Below, piece by piece: positions 53,059-64,000 of a stretch of DNA of 64,000 bases. The number at the start of each line of letters is the position of its first letter. Positions within the stretch are counted from its first letter, which is position 1. The notes under the pieces are model-generated. The model did no database searches, had not been told where the DNA came from, and saw nothing but the letters and a program-made list of their open reading frames with translations. The position numbers were made by a program, and so were the translations under genes. This stretch comes from Akebia trifoliata (taxonomy: Eukaryota; Streptophyta; Magnoliopsida; Ranunculales; Lardizabalaceae), in contig CM030710.1 of NCBI GenBank assembly GCA_017979445.1, positions 10,402,248 through 10,466,247 on the forward strand, written 5' to 3'.

Positions 53059-55622
53059 GTAAACACCCAAATTTGGCTGGGCCCTTGATGCAAAGTGTCC
53101 CAAATCTATAAAAATTGGATTAGGTCCTCAAAGTCCAAACCTTCAAAATTTTCTTTTTCTTTTAATAAATACGTAAGGTCCTTCCTACACTTCTCAACCC
53201 AACCCAATCATAATCCAATTCAACTCAACCCATTACTATACCCAAGTCCAACCTACCACCTAAGTCTGTTGGACACAACCCATCACCACACCTATTCAAT
53301 CCACTACCCAATAATTCTACCCAAGTCCAACCATCCTACCCAATTCCCAAAGATCACAAACAATCACCCAAGATCATTAAAGTAGGACACATGTCACCAC
53401 CTTATCCTACATCTTGGTGGAACTATCGTTGTTCTTTCCACCGGAGTTAATATTAATCTTACTTGTAGGGCAAGTAGGGGATCGAATCCAAGAGAAATAG
53501 GGAGTAGAGTTAAGCTAAGAGGATAAAATTCGAATTAACCAAAAGAAATTAAAACTATTTTTATTTGTATTTTTAAACTTATCAAGAAGATTTAAAGTTG
53601 TTAGAAAATGAACCAAAGTAAATGAAGTTAAAAGCAAGTAAACTTATGAAATTAAAGCACTATTGGAGGTGGATCTACCTAAAACATATTGATGAGAAAT
53701 TCCTAGCCTCTAGCCTTTTTATAACTCAATCGTAAGGGCTTGGTGTTAGCTCCTTAGATTGAAAAGTTTAGAAAATGAAATCAAATGAGGGAACATAAAT
53801 AAAGTAGAATTTCTTGAACTTCCTACTACCAATTATCTAGTTTAAGCATACTTTATCTTTATTTAATCTAAGTATAAAGTATCTATATTAAGAATAAAAG
53901 GTACAAGAAATCTTAAAGAGAACTCATGAGTATTTTAAATAAAAGAAAGGCATAAAATTATAAATAACACAAGAACTTACTCTAGGCTTTTCTACTCTCC
54001 AATGGCGGGGAGCTTAGCCTAATGTCATTGCAAGATAGAGAAGATAAGAGATGAAAGAACTTTTTTTCATTTCATGGAGAAACTTACAAATTCTTCTTCT
54101 TCTACTTCTTACAAGACTATTTAGCTAAAAGGAAAATAACTAGAAGATAAAAATACAAAAATATAAAAAAAGAGACTAAGAACCTTAGATTAAAAGAGTT
54201 TTGAATAAGAGAACCAAGAAGGAGAGTTTCTCTAGAGATTGAAGCTCTATATATAGAGAAAAATATGTGTAGAAGAGTCCAAAAAAACCTTCCACTTTTC
54301 TTTGCACAAAAAGACAAAAGATGATAATATGAGTTAAAGATTAGGACAATCTAAAGTGGGCCCAAATGCTTTTGCCTTGAGATTTTGATTCTATAATGTT
54401 GATTTTCTACACAAGAAACACATGTAATTAGATTTATCTAGTGAATGAATTTATTTATGTATAATTAAACCTATTTAACATGCAACATGATGTTTCGAGG
54501 CTTATTATGATTATTACTTTAATATGGAGAAATAGGGACAAAAATCAAAGTATATAAGATGAACATAATGATATTTCACAAATCAGTCAAAGGTCATTTA
54601 TGTTTGAACAAAGTTCTAAGTTTTTATTCCTCATTTTAGAAAATTTTAAAGATAACTTGAATGTTTGTGTGATTTTCTGATTTTTTTCTTTTTAAAAGTA
54701 ACATTTTTTTAGGAACAAGATTTCACCTCCTAATTACTAAGAATGATCGGTTTTACCTAAATTCTAACTCGAAACTAAGCATACTGTCTAGGATTGTGAG
54801 AGGTGTGGATGTTTACTTTAATACCTCTTACAGACTTTATCTGTGATATTCCAATTTACTCACATTTTTACCATTGACGACTTTCACCCTACTGAATTAA
54901 TTGGTCTCATTGGACTCTTTTTATTTTTGTACTTTTTCAATTCTAACCTTTTTACTTTACTTTGATCTTTTTCACAACTTTTCTGCTTTTTATTTTCTTA
55001 ACTTTTTCATACTTCATCATTTTTTGGTGTTCTTTTTACAAAAAACAGGTAGCCTTTTTCAAGGTACCCAGTCTAATCTTATAGTTGCTGTCTAAGTCAT
55101 ATTAACCCCAGTTTTATTTTTCTTCTAACCAGCCAACCAAAGGACAAGGAAGTCATAGTTCACAATACTAGATTTTTCCTAAAACTCTAAACAAATAAGA
55201 GGGTCAACTCTTGTTCCATAAAATCTTATTTTTTCAAGTACTCAATCAAAAGTAAATTTTTCAAAGAAATTTTTTCATGATTTTCTTAATGAAGAACAAC
55301 CAAAAAGAACTTATGATCAAAAGTTAGGACATAAACTTGATATTTGAAATTCATATGTAAAAAGTACACACAAAGATTTTGAAGAAAATATTTCTAAAGA
55401 ATTAAATATTTTTGATTTTTTTTCTGAAAACATGAAACTAAACTAAAATGAAACATGAAACTAAACTAGAATGCTATGTAATGCAATTGTAAGCTAAACC
55501 AATACCCTCAAACCTAAATGAAATATTATCCTCAATATACACGCAATAAGGAAAGAAAGAAAAAAGTTAGATCACACATGAAATAGATTGGACATTAATA
55601 TGCAAAATCTTGCTACAACTGA
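53059..55622. other. Unclassified repeat-like DNA between copia and element E
   Basis: No coding domain was found on either strand. It begins TGTAAACACCCAAATTTGGC, which looks like an LTR end, and contains a CCCAA/CCAAC-rich tract (53200-53370), a GGGGATCGAATCCAAGAG block near 53478 and a TATA-like CTCTATATATAGAG at 54245-54258. Near 55500 there is CCTCAAACCTAAATGAAA, which I have seen near plant LTR elements. It may be the LTR and flank of a further retroelement on the minus strand. The short open frames are unsupported. Confidence 0.35.
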
Positions 55623-57868
55623 TGTAAAACTCCAAATTTCTGACTTGTATCTCGAGAAAATAAATAGTTAAATTTTGAGAAAATCTTGAAAGTGGGACTT
55701 AAGGGTAAAACTTTAGGATGTTTCTGATAATTTTTAATTGAATCTAACATCACCATTGAATTCAAAATAGTCAAAAAAATATGTTTTAGCCTATAAGCAA
55801 GCTAAAATGAGAATCCGAATAGAAAAGTTATAAAATCCTTGATTGTTGAGTTGGATCAGGCTAAAATATTGACTTTTTGTTAGAGCAAAATTTTTTAAGA
55901 TTCGATCATACCATTGGATTCGTAATGAAAAATTATTGAACATGTACTATTTTTTTGTCATTTTGAGAGCACAAAAAGTTGAATTATCGTCAAAAACGAA
56001 AATTACGCTAATTTTAAGGGTCACCTCAGGCCAAAAATGTAAATTTTTTTAGAGATATAATTTTTAGAAATTGACCACACTATTAGATCCGGATAAAAAA
56101 ATTAGACGAAATAGAGTATTCATTTGTCACTTTTAGAGTTCAGATGGTCAAGTTATCGTCGATCAAAACAATATGCAAAATATCGATTTCATCCTAAAAA
56201 TTAATATTCAATGAACTCAAATTGAGTTGTTGAATATTAGAAAGTGGATATTTTGTTTGAAAGATTGAAAATAGTAAAAATAAAAAAATAGGAAAAAAGG
56301 GTATGAAACGGTAAAGTGTTAGAGTCACAGCCGAGGGGTGATGTTTGCATTTTACATTGTTGTGTTGTAAGTAGGTTGATGAATGGATATCCAGGGATAA
56401 TGTTAGTGATTGCATATTTATTTTCTTTCTGTTAGCGCGATGCGCTGTTTACTTTTCCATTCTGTTATTTATTTTAAGTCGGGTGACCACAATTGCATGG
56501 CAGGAAACTGGATATCTATTCTCAACTTTGTATTATTATCAACTTTGTATTATTAATTTGTCTTTTGTTTTCAAATGAAAATAATATATATATATATATA
56601 TATATGTAGCTATTTTGTGAGTTGTTAAAGAGTTTGTGAATGCCTTAAGGGATAGTGCGTCATATCATCCGCAGTGGTGTACTAGCCTGGGATGTACGAT
56701 AGGAACCACCAATCTCATACATGGTATGGGACGCGTATGAAAATGGAGTCATAGTTGGAATCCGAGTTATTCCTCTCTATCTTTCAGAGTGAACTTGTAA
56801 TGTAAAAGTGGTCGTATACGAATGGTTTGTATATTTGGGAATCACATGCACGCCTGATAGACATAGGCGAAGATGATTAGTCAGTGATCATTAACAATCT
56901 ATAGTAGTCAAACATTCTGACACATCGAAAAGAGACCCATTGTTTACGGTCACGTCAAACGGTCAGCTTGAGCCGGATAAATGGTCATGAAAGTGTGGTA
57001 AACAATGACCAATCACAAAATCAGGAACTAAGAGTTATTATGAAATTTCATGTCCCGACTGGGAGCAATCCAGTCGTCAAACCCAACATTCTAATTCCAT
57101 TACTCCACCATTGTGTATTATGTATGTGTTGTCTTATTTTGATATATAAACTGAAATGCATGTTTAATGTTTCTATTTAATCAATTAGATTTGTATAAAA
57201 AGAAAATGTTATAGTGAGTACTGCTGATCGATGTAATGTGAGTTTTGAAATGTTTAGTTGCTAATCCCTGGCTATATGTACCAGTTAATCATAGTTTCTT
57301 CTGTAAAATTTTACACATTTAAAATGATTCAGTATGTTTATTCGTTCATGTTAGGAGAGGTTATTGACAGAAATTATTTGCTTTCCTACTAGGTACCACT
57401 GTTACTCACCATTTCCTTCTCCATTTTTTTTAATTTCAGAGTCAGAGCGTGGCGAGACAGGTATAAGCACATGTGAGGATCATCTGGGGGGTCAGATAGA
57501 CAATCAGAGTCCATCACCTGGTGAGTATTGAGATTATACTCGATTTAACCAAGAGTGTTATAAATTTGTGCTGAGTGTTAGGAGTTTTGTTAGAATGAAG
57601 AATTTTCTTATAATCCGGTATATAAATTTCTTCTTCCGCACTATGATCTATCGTTCGTTATTAGATATATATATATATATATATAGGCTTCCGCTGTTAT
57701 TATATTTTGTATATATATGCAGGATAATGTATGTCGTTTATCAGGTACAGGTTGAACGCCTTGGAATGTAATATAAATAGAAAAGACTATAACAAAATTT
57801 CGAGGTGCTACCTAGTGCCTCGAGATCTGTCATTGGGATTTTGTGTTAGCATTTGGCGAGGTGCCACA
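55623..57868 (+). repeat. Left LTR of element E (2246 bp, internally deleted)
   Basis: It starts TGTAAAACTCC and ends GAGGTGCCACA. Relative to the right LTR it lacks about 0.74 kb: text matching up to about 61605 is followed directly by text matching from about 62345 (break near 56205). Confidence 0.9.
57662..57686. repeat. (TA)n microsatellite in the left E LTR
   Basis: A TA dinucleotide run. Others are at 56585-56604, 62724-62756 and 63804-63862, always at equivalent LTR places. The 63804 run is much longer than its partner here, so length differs between the two LTRs of the element. Confidence 0.9.
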
Positions 57869-57870
57869 AA

Positions 57871-57882
57871 TGGTATCAGAGC
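57871..57882 (+). other. Primer-binding site of element E
   Basis: TGGTATCAGAGC, two bases after the LTR end, complementary to initiator tRNA-Met. Confidence 0.96.
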
Positions 57883-58469
57883 ATATTATTCGATACGTAT
57901 GGGATACAGATCTGTTGTATTTTGGAGAATAGGTTGATACCACTGATATTAAAGCGATAATCATAGAATGTCACTAAGAATTCGATTTTCGAGCTAATTA
58001 GTAGTTCCGTATTGGAATTACGAGTTCTTCCATGTCAATAAGTCTAGGTTACGGATAAAGACAAGCAAGAGGAGTTCTTCCGTGTCAGTAAGCCTAGGAT
58101 AGGATTTTAGGTTTGTTCTATTAGTAATGGAAATTGAGTCCATTACTAAGATTCACGCTACGGTAGCAATTCATAGTTACGTAAGTACGATTTTGGCCTT
58201 ATTCTGATAAGTGCTTTGTTACGGATAAACACAAGCGAGAGGAGTGGACGAGGAAGATGTTAAAACGCAATAGAGACAAGACAAGTTCTGGATCAGACCA
58301 CTAACCCGATAGCACAGTTAATGTCATTTATAGTATAGATGGCTAGGTCTAATGTCAAGTTGAGAGAGGAAATATGAATAATACAACCACCACCATCTCG
58401 AAACCAAGTAAAAGGAAGCCAATTAGTATCTAATAAGAAACAAACAATTACGAAACTAGCAAATTATAG
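57883..58469 (+). other. Leader and degraded gag start of element E
   Basis: Partly matches the D leader (TTTAGGTTTGTTCTATTAGTAATG near 58112 against 45752). The gag start is only faintly visible near 58230-58330 and is broken by stops. Confidence 0.55.
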
Positions 58470-58940
58470 GAAAAATAACTATACGTGAGGAATGATATTA
58501 TAGACATACCAACTAAATGGATGGAAGACTTTTATAAGAAACAACAACATATACTACTAAATCGATCGAAAGAAAGACTTGTAATATATTATGAATGTGG
58601 CAAATTGGAATATAAAGAAGAGCAATGTTCGGGTCGACTTCAAACGATTAAGGATGCGTGGCTCAAAAAGATGCTAGATAAGCCAATTCAGGAAATAATA
58701 ATGCCACTAGATTTTAATAAAGTTGATAACGTACACATGTCATCCCAAATTGATAAGACTAGCAATCGGAAGTGAGAAATGGTACAAGACTTACCAATTT
58801 GCAAGACCCACCACTAAATCCAAGAAATGAGAGAGCATTGGTTTTCTTCGCAAAAGACAAATATTATTCCACCTCAGGGACTACTACCACAGGTCGTGCC
58901 TTTGAAGAATGAGAGAATTCCCCAGTCTAAAGGACAGGTA
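58470..58940 (+). pseudogene. Unexpected zinc-knuckle-like segment inside the E gag
   Basis: The open frame 58485-58775 reads ERLVIYYECGKLEYKEEQCS, a CX2C-less but knuckle-like box (C..G....C with His replaced by Tyr), preceded by PTKWMEDFYKKQQ. It has no counterpart in element D gag, where the knuckle sits later. It could be part of LINE ORF1 or another gag carried into E. The origin is uncertain. Confidence 0.35.
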
Positions 58941-58984
58941 AATCTAGGGATGTGGTTGTAGAATTTTCAAATGATTACATCCAC

Positions 58985-59960
58985 AAAGATTTGACGGTTT
59001 TTCCAATCCGATTGAGGTCAATGAGTGGGTTTGGAAGACCTGAGATATTTTGAGTGCCATGTAGTGCCCGAGAGATCAATGGGTGATGGTGACTTTATTC
59101 GAGTTGGACGAGGATGCCAGTTATTAGTAACGTTTTGATAGGAATGTATTGGGAGATGGATCGTTTGAGTTGGTGGCCTTCGAGAGGATGTTTGTTGATA
59201 GATTTATATCCGAGACTACTTAAGAAATCAAGCAGTAAGAGTTTTTGGGATTAGTGCAGGGTAATCTATCGATTACATACTTTGATATGATGTTCACTAG
59301 GTTGTCACGATATGCGTTCGAGCTTATCCTGACAGATCTGCAGAAGGTCCGTAGATTCTTTAGAGGACCACAACCCTACCTAGGGGCCAAGAGATCGATT
59401 ATTAAGACTACCAATTATAGAGATACGATGAGTTTAACTTAGAAGGTAGAGTAAGGGAAAATGGAGTTACAAACCTCCAGGGGGCAAATTAGTCGACCTT
59501 AGACTTTTTTTTCTCCCAGATTAGATCTGGCCAAGAGGCTGATGGATTCGAGGCCAATCTCCCTCGGATCAGTATATCCACAATATAGACTTCCTCCACT
59601 ACCGAGTTGTAGAGTCCCCCATCATTGAGTTATAGAGAAGTTGGAGTTCCAATGACGCCAACAGGGCCAAAGAAACGAACAAGAAATGTTCAGAGCCTAT
59701 AGACCCTAGTCTACCAACTACCCACAAAATCTATGAAAACAAGATTGTTGACATGTTACGTATGTGGCTAGGTGGGACATATCAGGAGAAAGTATCCTCT
59801 ATCACAATCGCGAGCAAGGGTTGTGGCCCAGGAGAATGTACCTCTTTTCAACGAAATTTTGGAAGGTACAGTTTTTTATTATAATATTAAAAAGTGGAGT
59901 TATATTCAACACTAGTTCCTCTAGATCATATAATTATACTGAGAGTTTGCACACTTGCTA
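58985..59960 (+). pseudogene. Element E gag core, knuckle and protease remnant
   Basis: The frame parallels element D gag: RFDGFSNPIEVNEWVWKT near 58990, GLVQGNLSITYFDMMFTRLS (59245) and LQKVRRFFRGPQPYLGAKRS (59338). A broken knuckle (TCYVCG, stop, VGHIRRKYP) follows near 59756. The protease remnant reads FNTSSSRSYNYT, where the catalytic Asp and the Gly are both changed. Stops are frequent. Similarity to D ends near 59990. Confidence 0.85.
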
Positions 59961-59996
59961 GAGCTAGAAACTACTGACACGGATCGAGTAATGCAA

Positions 59997-60297
59997 TTAT
60001 CTATACCATTGGGAGGCTTTGCGAAGAAAGAATGAGATTTTTGGAAGATCATTTAAGAACTTGCAAAACATATGTGTTAGAATAATTGTAAAGTTTGAGA
60101 AAACAAGTGCGATTTGTAAGGTTAGTGAAGTGACTATGTTGCAAGAAAATATGTGTGATGTAACCAAGATAAAGTTAAATGAATAAGGTTTAATCAATAT
60201 TACAATGATATTTAAGTAGTATCTAGTAGAAATTATAATTTTGGGGTAGAGTAAGAAAGTGTGTGTTTTGCAGAATGGTTCTATCATCGTAACTCGA
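59997..60297. other. Internal region of E with no recognised domain
   Basis: Bridges the protease remnant and the chromodomain-proximal scrap, where pol should be. The first bases (CTATACCATTGGGAGGC) still match D at 47242. The rest is unassigned; an open frame on the minus strand has no known features. Confidence 0.5.
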
Positions 60298-60405
60298 GCA
60301 AGCCTTCAAGGTGTTCCACGTGTCCATGTTGAAAAAGTATTTGCCAGATCCTTCACATGTGGTTAATTAGCAAGATAATTTATTGGATGTGTTTAAAGAA
60401 GAAGT
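60298..60405 (+). pseudogene. Chromodomain-proximal scrap of element E pol
   Basis: One frame reads FKVFHVSMLKKYLPDPSHVV, matching the region just before the chromodomain in element D (50178-50235). It is followed by a stop and a DVFKEEV segment. This shows that the missing RT-integrase part was deleted rather than never present. Confidence 0.85.
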
Positions 60406-61012
60406 ATAAGTTGGTTGATGTAAGGTAAAATGGGAAGTACATATATATCTCGAATTAGAGTTGATGAGCAAAAAGATGTGATGTAGGATTTATCCACTCG
60501 AGTAAGATTTTAAATTATAAAGATTATGACAGAGGTTTTAATAAAATATAACAATAAATAAAATATAGAATATTGAGTTGAATATAAAGATAGTGGTGTG
60601 TTTGCAGTAAATCTATGCATTGAGGAGTAATATTCCTGACAATTATGAGTAAAACATAATAGACGGTATAATTGAGGAGAAAAATAAAGATAAAGAATAG
60701 AGAAGATGTGAAAAGATTGTTGTTGATAGATATTGATGGGAAAGTGTGATAATGTGAGTTGATTATTATCTTAAGATTTTACAAATAATGGATTTGTTGG
60801 AGTATGAGTTTGAATTAGAGTGATTAATTAATGAATGTGTTGAATTGACACAATATAGGTGACATAAGGTTATAAATTATAAATGAGATTGACTTGAGAC
60901 CAAGAATAGATGATAATCGAAAATATGTATTGTTCATTATACATGTTGTGTTAACATGATGATGATAAATTTTGGTAAGGTATGATTTCAATTTCGATGA
61001 AGAAATTTTTAT
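60406..61012. other. Non-coding stretch before the E PPT
   Basis: AT-rich, no recognised coding sequence. The last ~60 bp (AAGGTATGATTTCAATTTCG) match the region after the D pol stop. Confidence 0.55.
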
Positions 61013-61013
61013 T

Positions 61014-61026
61014 AAGGGGTGGAGAA
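61014..61026 (+). other. Polypurine tract of element E
   Basis: AAGGGGTGGAGAA lies directly before the right LTR start TGTAAAACCCTG. Confidence 0.88.
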
Positions 61027-62718
61027 TGTAAAACCCTGAATTTCTTATTCGTATCTCGAGGAAAAATAAATAGTGAAATTTTAAGAAAATCTTAAAAGTG
61101 GAATATAGGGGTAAAACTTTAGGATGTTTCTAATCATCTTTAATGGAATCTGACCTCACCATTGAATTCAAAATGGTCGAAAAATATGATTTAGCCTGTA
61201 AGCACACTTAAATAGGAATCCGAACAGAAAAGACACAAAATCCTCAATTGCCGAGTCAAACCAGGCTAAAATAATGACTTTTTTTTAGAGTAAGAATTTT
61301 TAAGATTTGATCATATCATTGAGTTCATAACAAAAAATTATTGAACATGGACTATATATTTGTCATTTTTGGAGCACAAAAAGTCGAATTATCGTTAAAA
61401 ATGAAAATAACGTCAATTTTAGTGGTCACTTCAGGCCAAAACTGTAAATTTTTTTAAAGACAAAATTTATAAAAATTGACCACACTATTATATCAAAAAT
61501 GAAAAATTAAACGAAATAGAGTATTCATTCGTCACTTTTGGAGTCCGAATAGTCAAGTTATCGTCGATCGAAACAATAGGCAAAATACTTATTTCGTCCC
61601 AAAATTTATATAAATAAAACTTTCCAATTTTTTTTCCTATGATCTTCCCCAACTCGTCCAAACAGCCGCGACATATGAAACAGAAATTTTTTTTTTTTTT
61701 TTACTGATCTTCCACCTTAGATTTAAGACTAACGGCTCGCCGTCGACGATCAACGCAGAAGGAAAAAAGATCTGCAGTCTCGACATCTACGAAATCCACC
61801 CAAGATCTTTTCGTTTCACTTTCTTTTTCATCCCATATCGTCAAAAATCAGCTGTATTTATATACGGGAGTTTCAAAACTTTGACCTCGAATTTCATCCG
61901 TTTTGGGATCAAACCGTCCTCTACCGCAGAAAGGAGAAAAGACGACAGCGTTGAGATCTTCGAAACCACCGGGTCAAACTCAAAAATTAGTAACTTGAAG
62001 TTTTAACCACCTCGATTTCCGTGCATGTGTTTCAATTCTTTCTCATAGAGATTATAAGGAACTCTCAAGTTCTATTAGTAATCGTAGATTGTGAAATTTG
62101 AATTTAGGATTTTATTAAAAATTTGTGGTGTGTTTTCAAAAATTTAGAATTTAATTGATTATTTCAAATTCACGCCAGAATTTGCATATTTGATATGTCT
62201 AATTGTATTTTGTAAAAACTTATATGTGGGTAGGATATTTCAACGGGTTATTTCCGTCAGTTGGTCATGTGCACCGTTCGGACCCCGTTTTGATCTAAGT
62301 TTTGTACTTTTTCAATGTTATTGATAAAAATGAATTTCATAATTGGAAAAATATATTCAATGAACTCAAATTGAGTTGATGAATGTCAGCAAGTGGATAT
62401 TTTGTTTGAAAGATAGAAAACAGTAAAAATAAAAAAAGAAAAAGAAAAAGAAAAAATGGTATGAAACGGTAAAATGTCAGTCATACCCGAGGGGTGATGT
62501 CTGCATTTTACATTATTGTGTTATGTATAGGTTGGTGAATGGATATCCATGGATAATGTTACTAGTTGCATGTTTATTTACTTTCTTTTAGCGTGAGGTA
62601 CTGTTTAATTTTCCTTTCTGTTATTTATTTTAAGCCGAGTGGCCACAATTGCATGGTAGGAAACTTGATATCTATTCTTACCTTTGTATTGTTAATTTCT
62701 CTTTTGTTTTCAAATGAA

Positions 62719-62761
<43 letters not shown>

Positions 62762-63803
62762 TATTTTGTGAGCTGTTAAAGTATTTGTTAATGCTAAAGG
62801 GATAGTCCGTCATATCATCCGGAGTGGCGTACTATCTTGAGATGTACGATAGGAACCACCAAGCTCATACTTGGTATGGGACGCGTATGAGAGTGGAGTC
62901 ACAATTAGAATCCAGGTTATTCCTCTCTATCTTTATCAGTGAACTTGTAATGTAAAGGTGGTATCATACGAATGATTTGTATATTTGGGAATCACATGCA
63001 CGCCTGATAGGCATAGACGAAGATGATTAGTGAGTGATCACTAACAATCCATAGTAGTCAAACGTTCTGATATATCGAAAAGAGACCCATTGCTTACGGT
63101 CACGTCAAACGATCAGCCTAAGTTGGATAAATGGTCCCGCAAGTATGGTGAACTGCGACCGATCACAAAATCAGGAACTAAGACTTATTATGAAACTTCA
63201 TACCCCGACTAGGAGTGATCCAGTCGTGAATCCCAACTCTATAATTCCACTACTCCACTATTGTGTATTATGTATATGTTGCCTTATTTTGATATATAAA
63301 CTAAAATGCATGTTTAATATGTTAATTTGATCAATTAGATTTGTATAAAAAGAGAATGTTATAGTGAGTACTACTGATCGAACTAATGTGAGTTTTAAAA
63401 TGTTTAGTCGCTAATCCCAGGCTATATGTACCAGGTAATCGTAGTTTCTTCTGTAAAATTTTGTATATTTTAAAATGATTCAGTATGTTTATTCGTTCAT
63501 GTTAGGAGAGGTTATTGGCAGAAATTATTTGCTTTCCTACTAGGTAACCATTGTTACTCACCCTTTCTTTCTCCATTTTTTTTAGTTTTAGATTCAGAGC
63601 GTGACGAGGCAGGTATAGAGCACAAGTGATGATCATCTGGTGGGTCAGATAGACAACTAGAGTTCGTCACCTGGTGAATTTTGGGATTATACTTGATTTA
63701 TCCAAGAATGTTATAGATTTGTGTTGAGCGTTAGCATTTTTGTTAGAGTGAGGAATTTTTGTATTCTCCCGTATTTAAATTTCTTCTTCCTCACTCTGAT
63801 CTA

Positions 63804-63866
<63 letters not shown>

Positions 63867-64000
63867 AGGCTTCCGTTGTTATTATATTTTTTATATATGT
63901 GCAGGATAATGTATGTCGTTTATCAGGTGCAGGTTGAACGCCTTGGAATGCTAACATAAATAGAGAAGAATATGCCAAAATTTTGAGGTGCCACCTAGTG
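61027..64000 (+). repeat. Right LTR of element E (runs off the window)
   Basis: At least 2974 bp. It contains the 0.74-kb block (61605-62345) missing from the left LTR, the conserved GATAGTCCGTCATATCATCC block near 62800, and a long (TA)n run at 63804-63862. The last bases match the left LTR some 45 bp before its end, so the element should finish just beyond the window. Confidence 0.92.

Larger units (their letters stand above)
55623..64000 (+). mobile_element. Tekay/Del-type element E, lacking RT/RNase H/integrase (right end outside window)
   Basis: Left LTR 55623-57868, PBS, a degraded gag and protease (58985-59960), a short chromodomain-proximal scrap (60298-60405), PPT, and a right LTR from 61027 beyond 64000. 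The internal region is only 3.16 kb; RT, RNase H and integrase are wholly absent. The LTRs are related to those of D in the same order of blocks. The possible left target duplication is ACTGA (55618-55622). Confidence 0.88.

Noticed and set aside
54117..54317. TATA-like box and short hydrophobic open frame near 54250 as a host gene promoter
   Set aside because: No conserved coding sequence follows on either strand; the setting looks like a degenerate LTR.
62566..63959. Short open frames with Ile-Tyr runs in the E LTR
   Set aside because: They are translations of (TA)n microsatellites.

Overview
The window looks like a stretch of repeat-dense heterochromatin from a flowering plant; I cannot name the species. 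No intact host gene is visible. Almost every base can be assigned to retrotransposons stacked into one another: Ty3/gypsy of the Tat/Ogre type, Ty3/gypsy of the Tekay/Del type, Ty1/copia, and an L1-type LINE. The only recognisable host sequence is a decayed fragment of a plant CCCH-zinc-finger/RRM gene.

Layout. 1-9641: Tat/Ogre-type element A on the minus strand, a non-autonomous deletion derivative; its right LTR is 8002-9641 and its left LTR lies outside the window. 9642-13010: L1-type LINE with ORF1 remnant and ORF2 (endonuclease and reverse transcriptase), both broken by stops. 13060-13347: CCCH/RRM gene fragment, followed by an unassigned open stretch. About 14090-21003: element C, plus strand, 5'-truncated, same deletion subfamily as A, with LTR 19563-21003. 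21129-39193: element B, a complete ~18 kb Tat/Ogre element on the minus strand with two LTRs of ~1.8 kb, a 5-bp target-site duplication (ACAAT), PBS, PPT, an extra ORF upstream of gag, gag-pol with four frameshifts, and a 3' UTR full of tandem repeats. 42480-52725: Tekay-type element D, plus strand, LTRs of ~3.2 kb with the right one truncated. 53059-55622: unclassified AT-rich repeat-like DNA. 55623-64000: Tekay-type element E, which lacks RT, RNase H and integrase; its right LTR runs off the window.

Nesting. A minus-strand copia element is the old host of this stack. Its gag start is at 52726-53058, gag-end/protease at 41205-42479, integrase at 39199-40300 and RT start at 21004-21128. D cut it within gag, a ~0.9 kb possible DNA transposon cut it between protease and integrase, and B cut it between integrase and RT. 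B has nearly identical LTRs and is the youngest visible insertion.

How the parts relate. B carries every domain expected of an autonomous Tat/Ogre element, although this copy is frameshifted. A and C keep LTRs, leader, 3' UTR and scraps of gag-pol with the same internal deletion junction, so they look like passengers once mobilised by B-like relatives. D and E stand in a similar relation within the Tekay group.

The most interesting signal is in the Tat/Ogre 3' UTR. A tandem array of 51-73 bp units (C 17741-18070; B 25320-25517; A 1546-1750) encodes an 8-bp stem with a 14-15 nt loop in every unit. In B and C the arms change between units but still pair; the non-Watson-Crick pairs I count are all G.U in the element RNA sense and never A.C. 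A second array (B 23284-24523; A 187-825) carries a shorter hairpin whose stem switches from CCGAG/CTCGG to CCAAG/CTTGG between sub-arrays. Together these suggest a structured 3' UTR RNA that I do not recognise from the literature.
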